The notes beneath the pieces were generated by a model. That model saw only the letters and a list, made by a program, of their open reading frames with translations, was not told where the DNA came from and did not search any database. Shown in pieces: positions 36,691 through 46,450 of a DNA stretch of 64,000 bases (positions are counted from its first letter, which is position 1; every line of letters starts with the position of its first letter). The position numbers and the translations under genes were made by a program. Source of the stretch: Microcoleus sp. FACHB-61 (lineage in GTDB: Bacteria > Cyanobacteriota > Cyanobacteriia > Cyanobacteriales > Microcoleaceae); NCBI GenBank assembly GCA_014695295.1, contig JACJNY010000046.1:42519-106518 (forward strand), given 5' to 3'.

Positions 36691-37569
36691 TTAAAAAAAA
36701 TTTGCAGTCATGCGAACCAGCATCTGGCAAGTCGCTCCCGGCTGCAAATAAATCAAGTGTTCGCCAGTGTTGAGGGCATTTCTAGGAGCAGTCCAAGGTT
36801 CCAAACAGTAAAAATCCTTGCCCTTCACCATCCAGAAAACCAACTTCCCATAGCTGGAGTTGTAACTGAGGGTGAGCCGCAAGCCCTGGGCCGCGTCAGT
36901 GACAGTAGCAGCAAGGCCAGTGAGTTCGTCAAAGGAAATATCAATTTCATCCAGCGTCTCGTCAAAAACCCCCGTGAAATAACCCTTTTTCTGGGTGTTC
37001 TGATCTCTATACTGCATCCCCGGAATCTCAAAGCGGAGCTTAGATTTGTCCGTCGCCAAAAAGTAGGGGTGCAAACCACTAGAAAACGGCATGGGTTCGG
37101 TAGACAGATTGGTGTATCGCTGAAAAATTTCCAAAGAATTCCCTTTAATCTGATAAGTGAAGGCTAGTTGGAAATCAAAGGGATAAACAGCCAGCGTCTT
37201 CTCGCTGCTGTCGAGAATCAGGGTAAGAGCGGCACAACCTTCGGTAACTTGTTCGGCTATTCTCCAAGGCAAGTCTCGGGCAAAGCCGTGCTGTTTGAGC
37301 TTGCGCTGCGCTCCTTTGTGGGTATAAGTATTGTCGGGGAGATTGCCGCAGATGGGAAACAGGATGGGAATCCCGCCGCGTACAGTCAGATCGGGATTGG
37401 CGAACCGTTCCGCGTCCAAGTATAAGATTTCTTTGCCTTCAACCAGCCAGCTAGTGGCAATACCGCCCCGTTCCGGCACAACTTCTAGAGTAGAGTTAGC
37501 GGTTTCGTCGGAGAGGATATAGGTTTTGTACTGCTTTTGCTTGAGCGCGATCGCAAACACATTTGTCAT
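36691..37569 (-). CDS. Aldose 1-epimerase family protein
   Basis: 292 aa from the ATG at 37569; an ATG at 37590 adds seven residues and neither has a strong ribosome site. A galactose-mutarotase-like beta-sandwich: RGGIPILFPICGNLP, QHGFARDLPWRI (active-site His), SSGLHPYF (second conserved His), and the late acidic residue in FYCLEPWTAPRNALNTGE. Interconverts alpha and beta anomers of hexoses or hexose-6-phosphates; which substrate is not visible. Cytoplasmic. Confidence 0.88.
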   Translation of the reverse strand: MTNVFAIALKQKQYKTYILSDETANSTLEVVPERGGIATSWLVEGKEILYLDAERFANPDLTVRGGIPILFPICGNLPDNTYTHKGAQRKLKQHGFARDLPWRIAEQVTEGCAALTLILDSSEKTLAVYPFDFQLAFTYQIKGNSLEIFQRYTNLSTEPMPFSSGLHPYFLATDKSKLRFEIPGMQYRDQNTQKKGYFTGVFDETLDEIDISFDELTGLAATVTDAAQGLRLTLSYNSSYGKLVFWMVKGKDFYCLEPWTAPRNALNTGEHLIYLQPGATCQMLVRMTANFF

Positions 37570-37694
37570 CGGTAGTAGGTCATCGATCATTGGTTGTCAG
37601 TAAATCGGTCGTTAATAATTAGTCGCTGGTATGCTGATGTTCACCCATTACCGCCCCTATCCTCTCCCTGCATCCTCGCTGCGACCCCCACCGG

Positions 37695-39773
37695 CTAACC
37701 AATGCTCCGAGCTATAGGAGGCAGGGCGAGCCGCTGCCTGGAGCGGTCGCTGCTTGTATCTGGAACGATCTCGGAGGTCGGCTGCTCTTTGAGTGCGACT
37801 TCAAAAGATACAGCCCGAGTAGGGGGAAGATAGCTTTGGGGACTCGGCACTGCTCCTTGACTCGGAGATGGAGGCGAAATAAACGGTTCTTTGATGAATG
37901 GCTCTTTCGTAAACGGATCTTCTTCCCGGCTGGGATTTTGAGGTTGAGTGCGGTAGATGCGCGGCGGCAAATTTAAATTCGGGGGCGGGTTTGACTCGAT
38001 TGCAGGCCCCGTCCCGTTCGGGAAAAATGAGGAGTTGTCCGGCTGTTTGGGCGCCGCCGGCAAAGCCGGCAAAATCAAATTTGGTTTGGGCTGTCCGGGG
38101 CCTTGCAGAGTGCTTTCACCGGAGGTTCCCCCGGAACCCCGCCCGGGCCCGTAGGTACCGCTCTTTGCTGCTCCTGGCGGAGAGTTTGGAGTTTTTGGTC
38201 CCGCTCCTAGGTTGATTGGGGCTTCGAGAACTACAGAAGATCGCATCGGCCGATCGAAAATACTAGAAATTTGCTCGACGTGTTTGAGGATGCGATCGGC
38301 GGCAGCTCCCTTCACCACCTTCGGCTGAAACTTTTTTACCTCCACAGGCAGAAACTCTACCTTCATATTCCTGTCTTTGAGCGATACTTTCAGGACTGCG
38401 GTATCGTAATCCCTGCGAGCATTCCCGCCGAATATAAAATTACCCAGCGAGTAAACTATCGGGCGGCCCTTGTAAATTTCTGCACCTTGCAAAACCTGGG
38501 GGTGATGCCCCACTACCAAATCAGCTCCTTGGTCGATCGTGAACCGAGCCAAATCAATCTGCCAGTCCCCCGGATAATCTGCCAATTCGACTCCCCAGTG
38601 GTAATTAACAATAATCCAGTCTACCTGACCCCTGAGAGCTCGAATATCCTCTGCCACGCGATTGTTGCGGCGGGGGTTAGTGCCCGCTTTCCCTTGGTCA
38701 GCGGCGTGAAGGTCGGCATCGTAATAACCGAGGTAGGCGATGCGCTGACCCTTAACCTCAATAATATCTGGACGCCTCGCTTCTTTAATATCTCTGCCGG
38801 CTCCCAGGTGTTGAAGCCGACTATTATCTAAAGTATTTATAGTCTCCACCAGCCCCGGCTCCTCGTAATCCATAGCGTGGCTATTTGCCAGATTGACAAT
38901 ATCCACTCCTCCTGCTGTTAATACTTTCACCGATTCAGGATCGGCTTTAAAATTTAATTGTTTTTTACCAGAGTCCAATGTAGAACGAGTCAGGGAGTTT
39001 TCTAGGTTAAGCATTGCCACATCTGCTTGCCGGTACTCGTCCATATGGGCGAAAGCCCGATCGTAATCTTTGCCCGCAGATGCTCCGAGCGCATCCGATA
39101 GATTGACATTTCCTCCGAACATCAGCGTTACGGTTGGGTCGTAAGGATTAGCAACTTGCTTTTGCTGTACTACTGGTACCACTTCTAAGGCAGCTTGCAC
39201 CGTATCCGGACGTTTTGGAGGCGGCCCCGACATTACTGCTGCTTGCTGGTATCCGGATACTGAGGATACTGACTGCAGGGCCAGAGCCTCGTGGTAGCTT
39301 ACCCAACACCCTAAAACAAATGAGGCAAGTGCCGATCCCACTAGCAGCAGAGAACGATACGTTTTAAATTTAACCCAATCGACGACCAGTAGCGAACGGT
39401 AACGCCGCCGCTGGCGGTTTGCCGGAGTGACAATTCGCACTGACTGTTTCCAGAGAAGGTCTGGTTCCCCAGCCAAGCGCGCGTGAATTCGCACCCCTTG
39501 TACTGCTGGCGAGTTGAGTCTCCAGAGTTGGTGGCAAATAAATTTGACTAAGCCTTCCCGGAGAGTGCTCCCCAGTAATGTAGTATCAGCCGCAAATTCG
39601 CGTTGAAATTCTACGAGGATTTGGACGCAGCCGGCCTGAGCCTGTTCGACGCGGGCATAAATCCCTTCGGGTCGCAGCAAGCTGTCAATCCAGTAATTCA
39701 GGGCTTGAAAGTTGCCCGATCGCGCTAGCTCCAAGATAGACGGCTGCGACCAATTTTCTGCGTACACCATCAA
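37695..39773 (-). CDS. CapA-family protein (metallophosphatase-like) with N-terminal membrane anchor
   Basis: 692 aa. N-terminal ~135 residues are a DUF-like region with a basic stretch (RQRRRYRS), then one membrane helix (~140-165: SLLLVGSALASFVLGCWVS). The CapA/PGA_cap domain spans ~215-465: TLMFGGNVNLSD, MLNLENSLT, VNLANSHAMDYEE, IVNYHWGVELADYPGDWQ and VGHHPQVLQGAEIYKGRPIVYSLGNFIF. The tail (~500-692) is Pro/Ser/Gly-rich. CapA relatives act in poly-gamma-glutamate or capsule formation and look like calcineurin-type phosphoesterases; the activity here is unproven. Confidence 0.88.
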   Translation of the reverse strand: MMVYAENWSQPSILELARSGNFQALNYWIDSLLRPEGIYARVEQAQAGCVQILVEFQREFAADTTLLGSTLREGLVKFICHQLWRLNSPAVQGVRIHARLAGEPDLLWKQSVRIVTPANRQRRRYRSLLVVDWVKFKTYRSLLLVGSALASFVLGCWVSYHEALALQSVSSVSGYQQAAVMSGPPPKRPDTVQAALEVVPVVQQKQVANPYDPTVTLMFGGNVNLSDALGASAGKDYDRAFAHMDEYRQADVAMLNLENSLTRSTLDSGKKQLNFKADPESVKVLTAGGVDIVNLANSHAMDYEEPGLVETINTLDNSRLQHLGAGRDIKEARRPDIIEVKGQRIAYLGYYDADLHAADQGKAGTNPRRNNRVAEDIRALRGQVDWIIVNYHWGVELADYPGDWQIDLARFTIDQGADLVVGHHPQVLQGAEIYKGRPIVYSLGNFIFGGNARRDYDTAVLKVSLKDRNMKVEFLPVEVKKFQPKVVKGAAADRILKHVEQISSIFDRPMRSSVVLEAPINLGAGPKTPNSPPGAAKSGTYGPGRGSGGTSGESTLQGPGQPKPNLILPALPAAPKQPDNSSFFPNGTGPAIESNPPPNLNLPPRIYRTQPQNPSREEDPFTKEPFIKEPFISPPSPSQGAVPSPQSYLPPTRAVSFEVALKEQPTSEIVPDTSSDRSRQRLALPPIARSIG

Positions 39774-40697
39774 TTAGCCTCCTTAATACGCACGAGCGAT
39801 GACTCCAATTTGTTTTGAACGGAACCGCAATTCTTTTAGCTTAACCGCTACAGGTTCCGCTTCCCGTTTTGAAGCTAGTTCTTGGCCGCCACCATTTTCT
39901 ACATTTTGGGGCTGCCTGCTGTCAGTGATTTTTATCACACTCCGGTCAATCGATTTTAAATTTTAGATTTTAGATTTTAGATTGAGTTCAGAGGGGGTAC
40001 AAGGGGCTAGAAATAACCTCCAAACAAGAGGTTTCTGGGGGACTTGAGGCACAAGAGAGGGAGATTTCAGAGGCAGAGTCTGTTTTTATTGTCGCTGTTT
40101 GAGTGTCGCTTTGGAGCTTTGGCTTTGAGATTTGAGATTTGAGATTGAGTCAAGAGGCGTTAGTCGGCGATCGAACAAACGTCGAAACAAGAGGTTTCTG
40201 GGGGACTTGAGGCACAAGAGAGGGAGATTTCAGAGGCAGAGTCTGTTTTTATTGTCGCTGTTTGAGTGTAGCTTTGGAGCTTTGAGATTTGAGATTTGAG
40301 ATTGATTCAAGAGGCGTTAGCGGGCGATCGAACAAACGTCGAAACACGAGGTTTCTGGGGGACTTGAGGCACAAGAGAGGGAGATTTCAGAGGCAGAGTC
40401 TGTTTTTATTGTCGCTGTTTGAGCGATCGGGGGAGCCAAGTTGTAATGCTCCGATCTATGCTGGCAAATGCCTCTCGCGAGGGATGCCACTGGCTGCACA
40501 ACCTGTAATTGGATAAATGGCGTACTAGATAGATTTGGTGGTAAAATGAAATTTGGTAACCCCCATCGGTATCAAAGTATCGGAAAACGTGAAACTGGCC
40601 AGTCCATACGGCTGTGCCTTCCGATGTAAAACCCAAAGTACGTTACGGTAAACAGGCAATCTTTTTGAATAAATACACTGCGCAGGAGAACTGACAA
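39774..40697. other. Intergenic region with a triple tandem repeat
   Basis: No coding gene supported. The centre carries three tandem copies of a ~160-bp unit (40010-40425). The right third (40430-40690) is unique sequence and probably holds the promoter of the gene at 40698. The left part has a TTTAGAT array (39956-39982). Confidence 0.6.
40010..40425. repeat. Three direct ~160-bp tandem repeats
   Basis: The segment GAGGTTTCTGGGGGACTTG with the following ~60 nt (through CAGAGTCTGTTTTTATTG and GTCGCTGTTTGAG) occurs at about 40028, 40191 and 40348, with periods of 163 and 157 bp. Between copies lie TTTGAGA heptamers and AAGAGGCGTTAG plus CGATCGAACAAACGTCGAAAC. The copies are nearly identical, so the amplification is recent or maintained. 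Confidence 0.9.
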
Positions 40698-41009
40698 ATG
40701 CTACAGCGCAAAATCTATCAACTCTGTTGTGATGGTCGTGAGGTTTCTATTTTTCTTCGAGATCAGCAACGTTGGATAGAGCGCGCTCGTATCCTAGATA
40801 TTGAAGGGGATCTAGTCACGCTGCGCTACGAAACCGACGAAGAAGACGAAATCAGCTCCTGGGAAGAAATGGTGCGTCTCGAAAGTATTGGAGCTGTGTC
40901 CCAGAAGTTGGCTTCGGTGTCCAGAACTAACTGCGAACCCCTAGTTTCTGACGATTGTCCCGAAGCCGAACAAATTCGCAATCACTACCCGGACTCGAAT
41001 TTGGAATAG
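40698..41009 (+). CDS. Conserved cyanobacterial small protein
   Basis: 103 aa, ATG with CAGGAG 10 nt upstream. N-terminus MLQRKIYQLCCDGREVSIFL, then RWIERARILDIEGDLVTLRY and a highly acidic ETDEEDEISSWEEMVRLES. I recognise this as a protein conserved across cyanobacteria, of unknown function (probably the DUF6679 group). Small beta-barrel-like by pattern. Variable Ser/Asn-rich tail. Confidence 0.8.
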   Translation: MLQRKIYQLCCDGREVSIFLRDQQRWIERARILDIEGDLVTLRYETDEEDEISSWEEMVRLESIGAVSQKLASVSRTNCEPLVSDDCPEAEQIRNHYPDSNLE

Positions 41010-41332
41010 TTTTGAGCTCGCGCTTGAGGCACAAGGAAAACTTGAGAGAAAAGAAAACGACTTTTCTCCCTTTTTTCTGGAGGAATTACGCAAAAAAACT
41101 CGGTTTAGGCCAAAAATCTTCTGGCTTGTGGCCAAATAAGCTATTTTGCCTTTAAATTTAAGCTTTATGGCGGGCTCTCCTGCCCACCCCACAAGAGCTT
41201 AAGTACACAGTAATTGAAAAATTCAATGCGCGATAGCTTACCCCTGCTTAAACGGGGTTTTTTGTCTGGGTCCGTCCAGGACTGTTCTTTTGTTTTCTTT
41301 GCCTGCTGGCTGGTTTCGAGGTGCCCGACAGC
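41010..41332. other. Intergenic region, no gene seen
   Basis: Convergent gap containing a CACCCCACAAGAGC repeat (about 41187). The + strand reading frame into 41468 overlaps the coding end of the minus-strand nuclease-like gene and is not supported. Confidence 0.5.
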
Positions 41333-43027
41333 TTATTCGCCGTCTGTTTCCCCATCTAGGAAAAGTTCGGACTCCGGTATCGCTTTAAACACCGGACAGA
41401 AACCGTCGGGGGTAACTTTAAAGCCAAACAAAGCAGATAACTGGTTCCAACACCGCTGGCCGCGGTAGTGCTGGCAATTGCCACAGCATTCGAGGTTGGC
41501 CTGAACGGCGCTGCCTTGAAAAAGCAGTTCCCGCTGGGAGATGCCGCGCAGTACCAGTTCTTCGCCTTGCCAGCGGGCTTCTACCAAACCGGTATCGGCA
41601 AAATTGGCCCACCGAGGATCGGCTGTAATCGGACTCGGCAAGCTAATTGCTACCTCTGTCCCCAATTCGCTGAGTTCTCCTTCATAGTTAGTTTCCGGGA
41701 TAGCGGGCTGCAAAAACATTTCCCCGATCGGCAGTTCGACAAGTGTTCCGACCGCCGGAGTGTGCAACTGGTAGCGGTTTCGCAGCTCGTCCAAGTTAGC
41801 CAAGTCAGCCAAATATGCAGGGGAACCGTGGAGCAAAATTACGTGCTGGGGACGCAAATTGTGGATGAGCTGGGTAGTCCCCGGGCCGTCGGAGTGTTCG
41901 GCTAGCAGATAAGTTTCTACGCTTCTGACTCCAGATTCGGGCCAGTTGCTGACGGGATATCCGGGTTTTTGAGGTGCGAGCAAAACCCAAGGATGTGTGC
42001 GATCGGCAACATACAAAGCCAAATCAGCAATTTGGTCAGTAATCACAATACACGGCGTGGAACCCAATCCGGGGCGCTGTTCGGCAGAAAGCCTGCGGAC
42101 GCGGGGTTTCACCCTTTCGTCCCAAAACAAAGGTTGGTGCAGAGCAAAATTTTGGACGGCGGTGGGGAATTGGGGCAACAGTTCCAGATAAGCGTCGCAC
42201 CCGTCGGCGACAGTGCCGTCCACCCAAATATCTAAGTCGCGGCCAGTAAAGTAGTGGTGACTGCGGAGCAGCATCAGCAGTTCTTGACCCAAACCCAGCG
42301 CCGGGGCGGGCAGCAGTACCGAGTACCCGTCCGCGATGGCGCGGTGGATGCGATCGGCTAACTGATTTTCCAGTTGTCGGCGGTGAGGGTGGCGCGCCGT
42401 GCCGTAACTGCCTTCCAAAATTAACACATCCGGCTTCATGCCCCGGAGTTCTCCCAGTGGCAAACCTTCCACCAAACGAGAATTGGACAGGAAAAAGTCG
42501 CCGGTGTAAACCAGGGTGTAGGTGCGGTGGGGGGCGGCATAAGTCAGCAGCACACTCGCCGCTCCGGGCAAATGGCCCGACGGGAACAACTGCACGCTCA
42601 GTCCGGGGCGCAGTTCGATCGGCGACTGCCAGGGCAGTGCCTGACAGAACCGGGGATCTGGCTGCTGAGACCGGGACGGCCAGTTGAGCGGTAGCAGTCG
42701 CGCTGTCACTTCGCTGGCGTAAATTGGCAAGTGGGGGAAAGATTGATGAAGTGCTAGCAAACCTCTGGCGTGGTCGGAGTGGGCGTGGCTGCACACCACA
42801 AAATCGGCTGGCAGCGATCGATTTAGTGTCGCTGACAGGGGTGCAATATCCTCTACACCGCAGTCTAGTAAAATGCGGTGCGGCCCCATTCGGACTAGCA
42901 GACAGACCCCTTCCTGTGCGTGGCCTGCGCCGTAAGGTAAACAATCGAGATCCATCACTGCGGTTAGCTCCCTGCTTTGCACGCAACTTGCAGTATCGCC
43001 ACATTCAAACATCGGTTGCGACTGCAT
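41333..43027 (-). CDS. MBL-fold metallo-hydrolase, beta-CASP RNase-like
   Basis: 564 aa. Metallo-beta-lactamase motif CSHAHSDHARG (HxHxDH), upstream strand ILLDCGVED, downstream FPSGHLPGAASVLLTY with a further His ligand, and the Asp ligand in LVYTGDFFLSN. VLILEGSYGTARHPHRRQLE is the beta-CASP-type Glu block, and LLAEHSDGPGTTQLIHNLRP with VILLHGSPAYL are typical late motifs. The C-terminal ~80 residues carry four cysteines (CCGNCQHYRGQRCWNQ) and FCPVF, possibly a metal site. Probably an RNA-processing nuclease of CPSF/RNase J type, cytoplasmic; substrate unknown. The first Met (MQSQPM) is not certain; a later start at MDLDCLPYGAG (residue 26) is closer to the fold. Confidence 0.85.
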   Translation of the reverse strand: MQSQPMFECGDTASCVQSRELTAVMDLDCLPYGAGHAQEGVCLLVRMGPHRILLDCGVEDIAPLSATLNRSLPADFVVCSHAHSDHARGLLALHQSFPHLPIYASEVTARLLPLNWPSRSQQPDPRFCQALPWQSPIELRPGLSVQLFPSGHLPGAASVLLTYAAPHRTYTLVYTGDFFLSNSRLVEGLPLGELRGMKPDVLILEGSYGTARHPHRRQLENQLADRIHRAIADGYSVLLPAPALGLGQELLMLLRSHHYFTGRDLDIWVDGTVADGCDAYLELLPQFPTAVQNFALHQPLFWDERVKPRVRRLSAEQRPGLGSTPCIVITDQIADLALYVADRTHPWVLLAPQKPGYPVSNWPESGVRSVETYLLAEHSDGPGTTQLIHNLRPQHVILLHGSPAYLADLANLDELRNRYQLHTPAVGTLVELPIGEMFLQPAIPETNYEGELSELGTEVAISLPSPITADPRWANFADTGLVEARWQGEELVLRGISQRELLFQGSAVQANLECCGNCQHYRGQRCWNQLSALFGFKVTPDGFCPVFKAIPESELFLDGETDGE

Positions 43028-43531
43028 TCATTCGATCGAGTTCAGTCCCTGACGCATAAACCGGGTTTGATGGACGAAAACACTTTGTTGTCGCCCTCGC
43101 TCCCGGTAAAAAAACCCGGTTTATCAAAGTAGTGGTGCGTCAGCCTTGGAGCTAAATGTTTGCTCGAAGGCTCCGGCTCCCGTGCAAGGAAAGTAATTGC
43201 ACTTAAGATTTGATGCAGCGCCAAGAAAGCGATTTTCCGAAGGCATTGGCCTGACGGGCATTCGGCCTTCGACAAAGTTCATGCTACTGGTTCTGGCATC
43301 AAAAGTTACATTTTATTGCATCATGTAAGGCCAGCGAACTCGATCTCATATTCTGAGTTTTAAACCTTTTTCCACAATTTGCGCCTGCTAAAGCGAATCT
43401 TTTTTATGAGAAGATTTTAATTCATAGACCCAAACATCTTGATAAAACTTTACAAATCTTCATTTTTAAGGTATTGAGGGCGGTGTATAGTCCAATCTGA
43501 AAAACTTGGAGAACCAGAATCGTGCTAGCTA

Positions 43532-43582
43532 ACTGCTCGTGTCAGGGCATAAAGAGACTTTATGAGTTTGAGCGGTTTTTTT
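43532..43582 (+). terminator. Strong orphan terminator-like hairpin
   Basis: ACTGCTC (43532) pairs with GAGCGGT, an inner stem CATAAAG/CTTTATG closes a small AGA loop, and the outer stem runs into a T7 tract (43575-43582). No + strand gene lies upstream, so it may end an unannotated small RNA. Confidence 0.6.
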
Positions 43583-44109
43583 GTAAAAGTTTGATACATT
43601 CTTCTAAGCAAACCTTGTGGCTATCCAGAAGATAGTTTAAATGGTTTTTTGACGCCGCCTAAAAACGGATACAAGTTTCCTACAGGAGTCGCCAGCAGTC
43701 CAAAGTTTTAGACTCTTGTTCAAGCTCCCAGATTCATCTGTGGACTAAATCTCAAATCGTTCGACTCAGCGCGACTCGACTCAGTGCTAGCCGAACGCCT
43801 GAGCGCGACTCGACAGAGCGCGACTCGACGGCTCGCCGAAGTCTCAAATCTCAAATATCAAATCGACTGACTGCCCCATAATAGGTTTGTTTACTCCCCT
43901 CATTGACTAAGAGAGAAAATGATGCGTTCGTTTGTTTTACCCCCAAACATACCCACATCAATCCCTCGACAATAGATATTAATCCTGTAAAAATACCGCT
44001 AACTTGCCAGAAGTAATCTCAGCTCGATGAGTCTCGAACCAGCCTGCAATCTCCTGGTTTTTTTATCATTCCTGGGTCTTATTTAGGGTTGCGTTTTTGA
44101 GGTTTTTTT

Positions 44110-44226
44110 TTAGCTAATCCGTGCCTCCTCAAACAGTGTGTAATAGGTTTGTTTAGAGTCAAACACTACATCGTAGTTCTCGAATATGTATCCTTGCAGT
44201 TCTGCGAGATTACAGTTTTTTGACGG
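44110..44226 (-). pseudogene. IS630-type transposase fragment
   Basis: A 38-codon minus-strand frame reads LQGYIFENYDVVFDSKQTYY followed by TLFEEARIS and a stop. This matches the winged-helix segment of IS630/Tc1-like transposases (pattern GYIxENYxVVxxSKQSYYxLLxxA). The upstream frame is closed by TAG at 44227-44229. No DDE domain is present. Confidence 0.5.
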
Positions 44227-45174
44227 CTACCAGCCAATGACTGCTGCGCTTTGCGCAGATTATAGATAATCGACTGAATCCTCGTCAATCTGCAACTTTT
44301 AACCTAGATATACCAGTAGTTTATAAAGTTTAATTTCTTGGTCAATAACCCGGAACAGATTTCTATAACCTCCTAAATATCTCGGTGTGTATAGTATTTG
44401 ATAAATATTTTAACTGAAGAAGGTCGCTTCAATTTACGTGGGTCTTGATTGGACTCGCTCAACTCATTGAGGTAGGTCAAGTAAGTAGATACAAATAAAC
44501 ATAATGTGGTCAGGCAGTTTTGGCACTCATAAAGTGGCTTGTATAGGAGTGATTTTTAGCTAAACGCGCCCCTACTATACCCGGCAAGATATTGTTTTTT
44601 GTGCCGTTATACTTAGCATTTGGCTTTTTCGTCACAAAAGAGTATTTCATGGGCTGCCTGTATATTCTCACAACTGGCTTGGGATTGCTATAGAACTACT
44701 AATAGCGAAAGTTTGAATTGCGAGAGTGTTTAATTGTTTGGTATGTTGTCGAAAAGAGTACCCGATCTCAATTAAAGCTGAAATGAGGATCGATCGCAAA
44801 AACCCGGTTTTCTCAAAAAATCGGGTTTTTAGATTTGGCATTATTAATGACGAGACTGGGTAGCGCGACGACTGCCAATAACACCTGCAATTGAACCAGC
44901 CTCGACGAGCGCTCGTTTTTAACGACAAATATTATTTAGCAAAAAAACTTGACATCAGCGGGCTATCGAAAGTTAAAATACAAATAACAGCCGTAACAAA
45001 AATGAGGCTTTATGTTTGATTGGCAAGCGGGGAGCAGCAAGTATGGCATTAATAAATTGCTATCCTCTAAAACAATTTAGGCTAAAATACATCCGGGAAG
45101 ATACGGAGTATTTATGAGTTTTTCAAAATCAAAAATCAAAAATCAAAAATCAAAAATCTAAGATGGCATAACTC

Positions 45175-46365
45175 ATGGCAACAGCTATCCTTGACCTGGA
45201 AATCTCCAAACTCCCGCCCGAAATTACGGTTGAGGAGCGTTACAACAAAGCCTTGGTTTTAATTCGACTGCACGGAAAACCCATCGGCCAAGCTCTATTA
45301 TCGCTAGTCGGAGGTCGCATAGACGGCTGCCAATTGGGGGAAACACTGATGAATGCTGTGGGGGAGAACCTTTGGAAAAATTGGCTCTACGATGCCCTGG
45401 CATGGGACGAACGCGGGCCCGTGCAGGCAATGCCGATCGCCACAGTAGCGGTTTGCACGCGCGATCGCCCGGAAGATTTGCGGCGATGTCTAGAAGCGTT
45501 TATGCGGCTCCCCGACGACGGTCAGGAATACTTAGTAATTGACAATTGTCCCGCCACGGACGCTACCAAGGAACTTGTCAAAAATTACCCAAAAGTCCGC
45601 TATGTTCGCGAAGAATTACCGGGTTCCAGCGCTGCCCGCAACCGAGCTTTACGCGAAGCTAAACACGAATTCGTAGCCTTTACAGATGACGACGCGGCCC
45701 CCGATGCGAACTGGCTGCGATCGCTCTTGTGGAATTTTAGCGATCCGCGAGTGATGTGCGTCACGGGGCTGGTGATGCCCTTGGAACTGGAAACCGAAGC
45801 CCAAGAATGGTTCGAGCGCTATAGCCCCCACGGGCGGGGCTTCGAGCGCCGAATTTTTGACGGGGCGCAGTGCAACCCTCTGGTTGTCGCTCCTGTGGGG
45901 GTTTCGGCGAGCATGGCTTTGCGCAAAAGTTCGATCGACTGCATTGGCCTGTTTGACGAAGCTTTGGGGGCGGGAACGCCCACTGTCGGCGGCGAAGACT
46001 GTGAACTCTTTGCGCGCATTTTGCGCGCGGGCTACTGCATCGTATACGAGCCGAGAGCTTTGAGCTGGCACCGCCACCGCCGCACTTGGGAAGAATTGCA
46101 AAAAACGCTCCAAGGCTACGGCATCGGAGTCTATGCTTTCTGGACGCGGATGTTTGTAATCAACAAAGAATTCAGTGTGCTGCGGTTAGCTTGGGGATGG
46201 CTGCATTCCAAGCAAATTCCTGAATTATTTGCTTCTTTGCGGAAGCAACCCGAGTCGATTCCGAGCGATTTGCTGTTGGCTCAACTGCGGGGTTGTGTCA
46301 ATGGCCCGATGGCTTATTTTGCTTCTCGGAAGTGGTTGCAAGAAATTAAGGGGAACACTGAATAG
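45175..46365 (+). CDS. Glycosyltransferase family 2
   Basis: 396 aa. After a ~90-residue N-terminal region, the GT2 core: VAVCTRDRPEDLRRCLEA, YLVIDNCPATDATKELV, GSSAARNRALREA and the metal-binding DDD in FVAFTDDDAAPD. Later, GGEDCELFARILRAGYCIVYEP is the conserved acceptor-side ED block. Transfers a sugar from a nucleotide sugar to a growing glycan, probably at the cytoplasmic membrane. First gene of the polysaccharide cluster. The ATG at 45175 lies just after an AAAATCA tandem array. Confidence 0.92.
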   Translation: MATAILDLEISKLPPEITVEERYNKALVLIRLHGKPIGQALLSLVGGRIDGCQLGETLMNAVGENLWKNWLYDALAWDERGPVQAMPIATVAVCTRDRPEDLRRCLEAFMRLPDDGQEYLVIDNCPATDATKELVKNYPKVRYVREELPGSSAARNRALREAKHEFVAFTDDDAAPDANWLRSLLWNFSDPRVMCVTGLVMPLELETEAQEWFERYSPHGRGFERRIFDGAQCNPLVVAPVGVSASMALRKSSIDCIGLFDEALGAGTPTVGGEDCELFARILRAGYCIVYEPRALSWHRHRRTWEELQKTLQGYGIGVYAFWTRMFVINKEFSVLRLAWGWLHSKQIPELFASLRKQPESIPSDLLLAQLRGCVNGPMAYFASRKWLQEIKGNTE

Positions 46366-46450
46366 GGAGTTTTAGATTATTTTTAACCGCAACTGAAGGC
46401 AGATGAAATGTAGATGAAATGCAGATGAAATTAATTTGGGTAATGTAAAT

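Larger units (their letters stand above)
43028..45174. other. 2.1-kb gene-poor region
   Basis: No intact gene. It contains AAACCGGG repeats (about 43061, 43109 and 44798), a strong terminator-like hairpin at 43532-43582, repeats of GCGCGACTCGAC type (43778-43830), a decayed transposase scrap on the minus strand (44110-44226) and an AAAATCA array (45126-45160). The 86-codon minus frame at 44668-44928 spans an AAACCCGG repeat and is not credible. The right end should hold the promoter of the polysaccharide cluster. Confidence 0.6.

Noticed and set aside
44300..44410. Minus-strand frame reading YLGGYRNLFRVIDQEIKLY, resembling a RelE-type toxin end
   Set aside because: Only ~34 codons, no start and no other part of the gene; the resemblance is too weak.
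44668..44928. 86-codon minus-strand frame in the gene-poor region
   Set aside because: It spans an AAACCCGG repeat, has odd composition and no recognisable domain or ribosome site.
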